Shown in pieces: positions 63,901 to 64,000 of a DNA stretch of 64,000 bases. How positions within the stretch are numbered: position 1 is the stretch's first letter; each line of letters starts with the position of its first letter. The translations under genes and the position numbers were made by a program. The stretch is from positions 1,654,501 to 1,718,500 of the forward strand of contig NZ_CP023004.1 of assembly GCF_003096195.1 (NCBI RefSeq), written 5' to 3'. Source of the DNA: Ereboglobus luteus (GTDB lineage Bacteria; Verrucomicrobiota; Verrucomicrobiia; Opitutales; Opitutaceae). A model generated the notes under the pieces. That model ran no database searches and was not told where the DNA came from. It saw nothing but the letters and a program-made list of their open reading frames with translations.

Positions 63901-64000
63901 GCGGCGCCAGTTACTACCTTGAGGTTGTCACCGGGCCGCGCGCCGGTGATCGCTATGATGTCGCGGAAGTTGCGGGCCAGTCCGCGAAGCTCGACCTCTC
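60981..64000 (+). CDS. Secreted autotransporter-associated beta-strand repeat protein (partial, 3' end outside window)
   Basis: At least 1006 codons with no stop before the edge. Signal peptide ends near residue 40 (AAAVFAAGFFSPLSAA). The body is a beta-helix of autotransporter-associated repeats (PATR type): GEGGVLKTGAGDLWLAAENTFAGGLTIGGG near the start, GNGAITKTGDGTLLLSGVNTYTGNTTIEEGEL near residue 515. From about residue 775 comes a linker with a calcium-site-like DPDGDGIPN, then a region (about 900-1005) resembling the verrucomicrobial TIGR02597 family (PISMLSDPVGAMYRGF, ASYYLEVVTG). Probably exported to the cell surface. Final domain not visible. Confidence 0.82.
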   Translation, partial: MNTKHSRTTSICCPGNCSIKSLATAAAVFAAGFFSPLSAAIQYDDNDYRSDPVSTGAAGNVEELRVNNGHAAQAGTISGEGGVLKTGAGDLWLAAENTFAGGLTIGGGIISFYQGSARADGALGAAGGAITLDGGLLYSTHSITIDPTRPITLGANGGALAGNLIINQTIGGSGALSVEHYGSNSSTILGGFQNYTGATTVDSTELWITGTSLNPGGITLIGESYLQVGDYDSDAARLDGLVNARDGSVYFLGESLFNGTINLGTDDASSVCTLSFGENSSAGSSAFNINPNGSLQFWDNALPGSATIKNNGGTIEFYYFDMPVSAASVSIVNEAMSSFPGYVYIQTMGGLGDTFAIGHLAGSGNVYIGDSTLILGGLDSRDMVISGTISFGDPGGYGGVLGGLRKIGDTTLTLSAANAYYGPTSLVAGRIVLSAADAVSYSALVELAENTTMSLTADNTLWNLTAGSTSARLELANGATATLANGIVENIDTYYGGTTVVISNGTTAFAGSIAGNGAITKTGDGTLLLSGVNTYTGNTTIEEGELAIASDAALGAAGGTITVMGYSNAPEITLAGDVDAASRALSLVKLADPGVSETSAAAIINTAGHTLAIGRGLSGNGNLQVTGGGEVSIAGTVAHAATIEVTGAATLALAGAGSAGKIVLGDGALAPNGEQTIASLEWQSGGTLKVDIDRGDRLNVTGVIERAGASLLNVAPVKSGAWAGNETHVIANFAGTSLTNADFATLTLGDGITGRIIVDGNTLKLTTASDVEPEPSTNPYTAWINGFNLPVADRAPTADPDGDGIPNLLEFILMLDPTKVDCHGIVATTVIVGQSKYPAVGYVRRRALGDVRSAVRIYSNLKQAADLNPVEVSVTARDALSDYVIIRSASPLTQRASQFFRIEATAPSSLRGTVTRSIPISMLSDPVGAMYRGFSYGRTATVAFPLLDDVWAGIVSAGSSKTITFNETLPALERGASYYLEVVTGPRAGDRYDVAEVAGQSAKLDL

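Overview
The window is a GC-rich bacterial chromosome segment with a housekeeping backbone (tRNA-Val, fumarase, queF, pdxJ-acpS, rpsT, miaB). It looks like Verrucomicrobiota, most likely Opitutales/Opitutaceae. The indicators are an autotransporter-type beta-strand repeat protein at the right end with a DPDGDG-type linker, Tat-exported FAD oxidoreductases beside an oligogalacturonate-lyase-like protein, an LplT-PlsC-acyl-ACP synthetase triple fusion, few clear Shine-Dalgarno sites, and many intergenic palindromes. The taxonomic call rests on family knowledge, not on a search.

Layout. 1-1.4 kb: three tandem membrane-anchored coiled-coil paralogues. 1.5-3.8 kb: two GT4 glycosyltransferases. 3.9-9.9 kb: tRNA-Val(GAC), class I fumarase, queF, a DUF3592-like membrane protein and a UvrD/Rep-type helicase. 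10.1-15.0 kb: an A+T-richer four-gene operon encoding an ABC-three-component (ABC-3C) conflict system (nuclease-like effector, middle component, DUF3732-type ABC ATPase) plus a PLD-type nuclease. This is the clearest accessory island and the best candidate for an under-described system. 15-27.5 kb: acpS-pdxJ, a rhomboid protease with a long N-terminal extension, a TRIC-like channel, YjbQ, S20, a nucleoside phosphorylase coupled to a CHASE2-adenylate cyclase, an outer-membrane barrel and a HIT protein. 27.6-32 kb: a VIT/vWA/DUF2135 exported protein and an NSS-family transporter.

32.1-42.8 kb is a co-oriented lipid/polyene-type biosynthetic cluster: ACP, ketosynthase, a chain-length-factor-like ketosynthase, LpxL- and PlsC-like acyltransferases, GT2, LolA-like, an MMPL exporter and a B12-type radical SAM enzyme. 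It resembles aryl-polyene clusters but has no ketoreductase, dehydratase or starter-activating gene here. 42.9-48 kb holds polysaccharide-related genes: a frameshifted Tat FAD oxidoreductase, an oligogalacturonate-lyase-like propeller and a second Tat FAD oxidoreductase. 48-60.6 kb: miaB, the triple-fusion acyltransferase, an esterase-like hydrolase, a PP2C phosphatase, a DinG-like helicase, a GYF_2-like membrane protein, a MATE exporter and a TonB-like protein. From 60.98 kb to the edge runs a large secreted beta-strand-repeat protein, cut by the window.

Several repeat families recur: degenerate heptamer tandem arrays (15.7 and 33.7 kb), a long hairpin with a shared loop core (22.1 and 45.0 kb), and a 23-bp-armed palindrome inserted in frame into the MMPL gene (39.4 kb).
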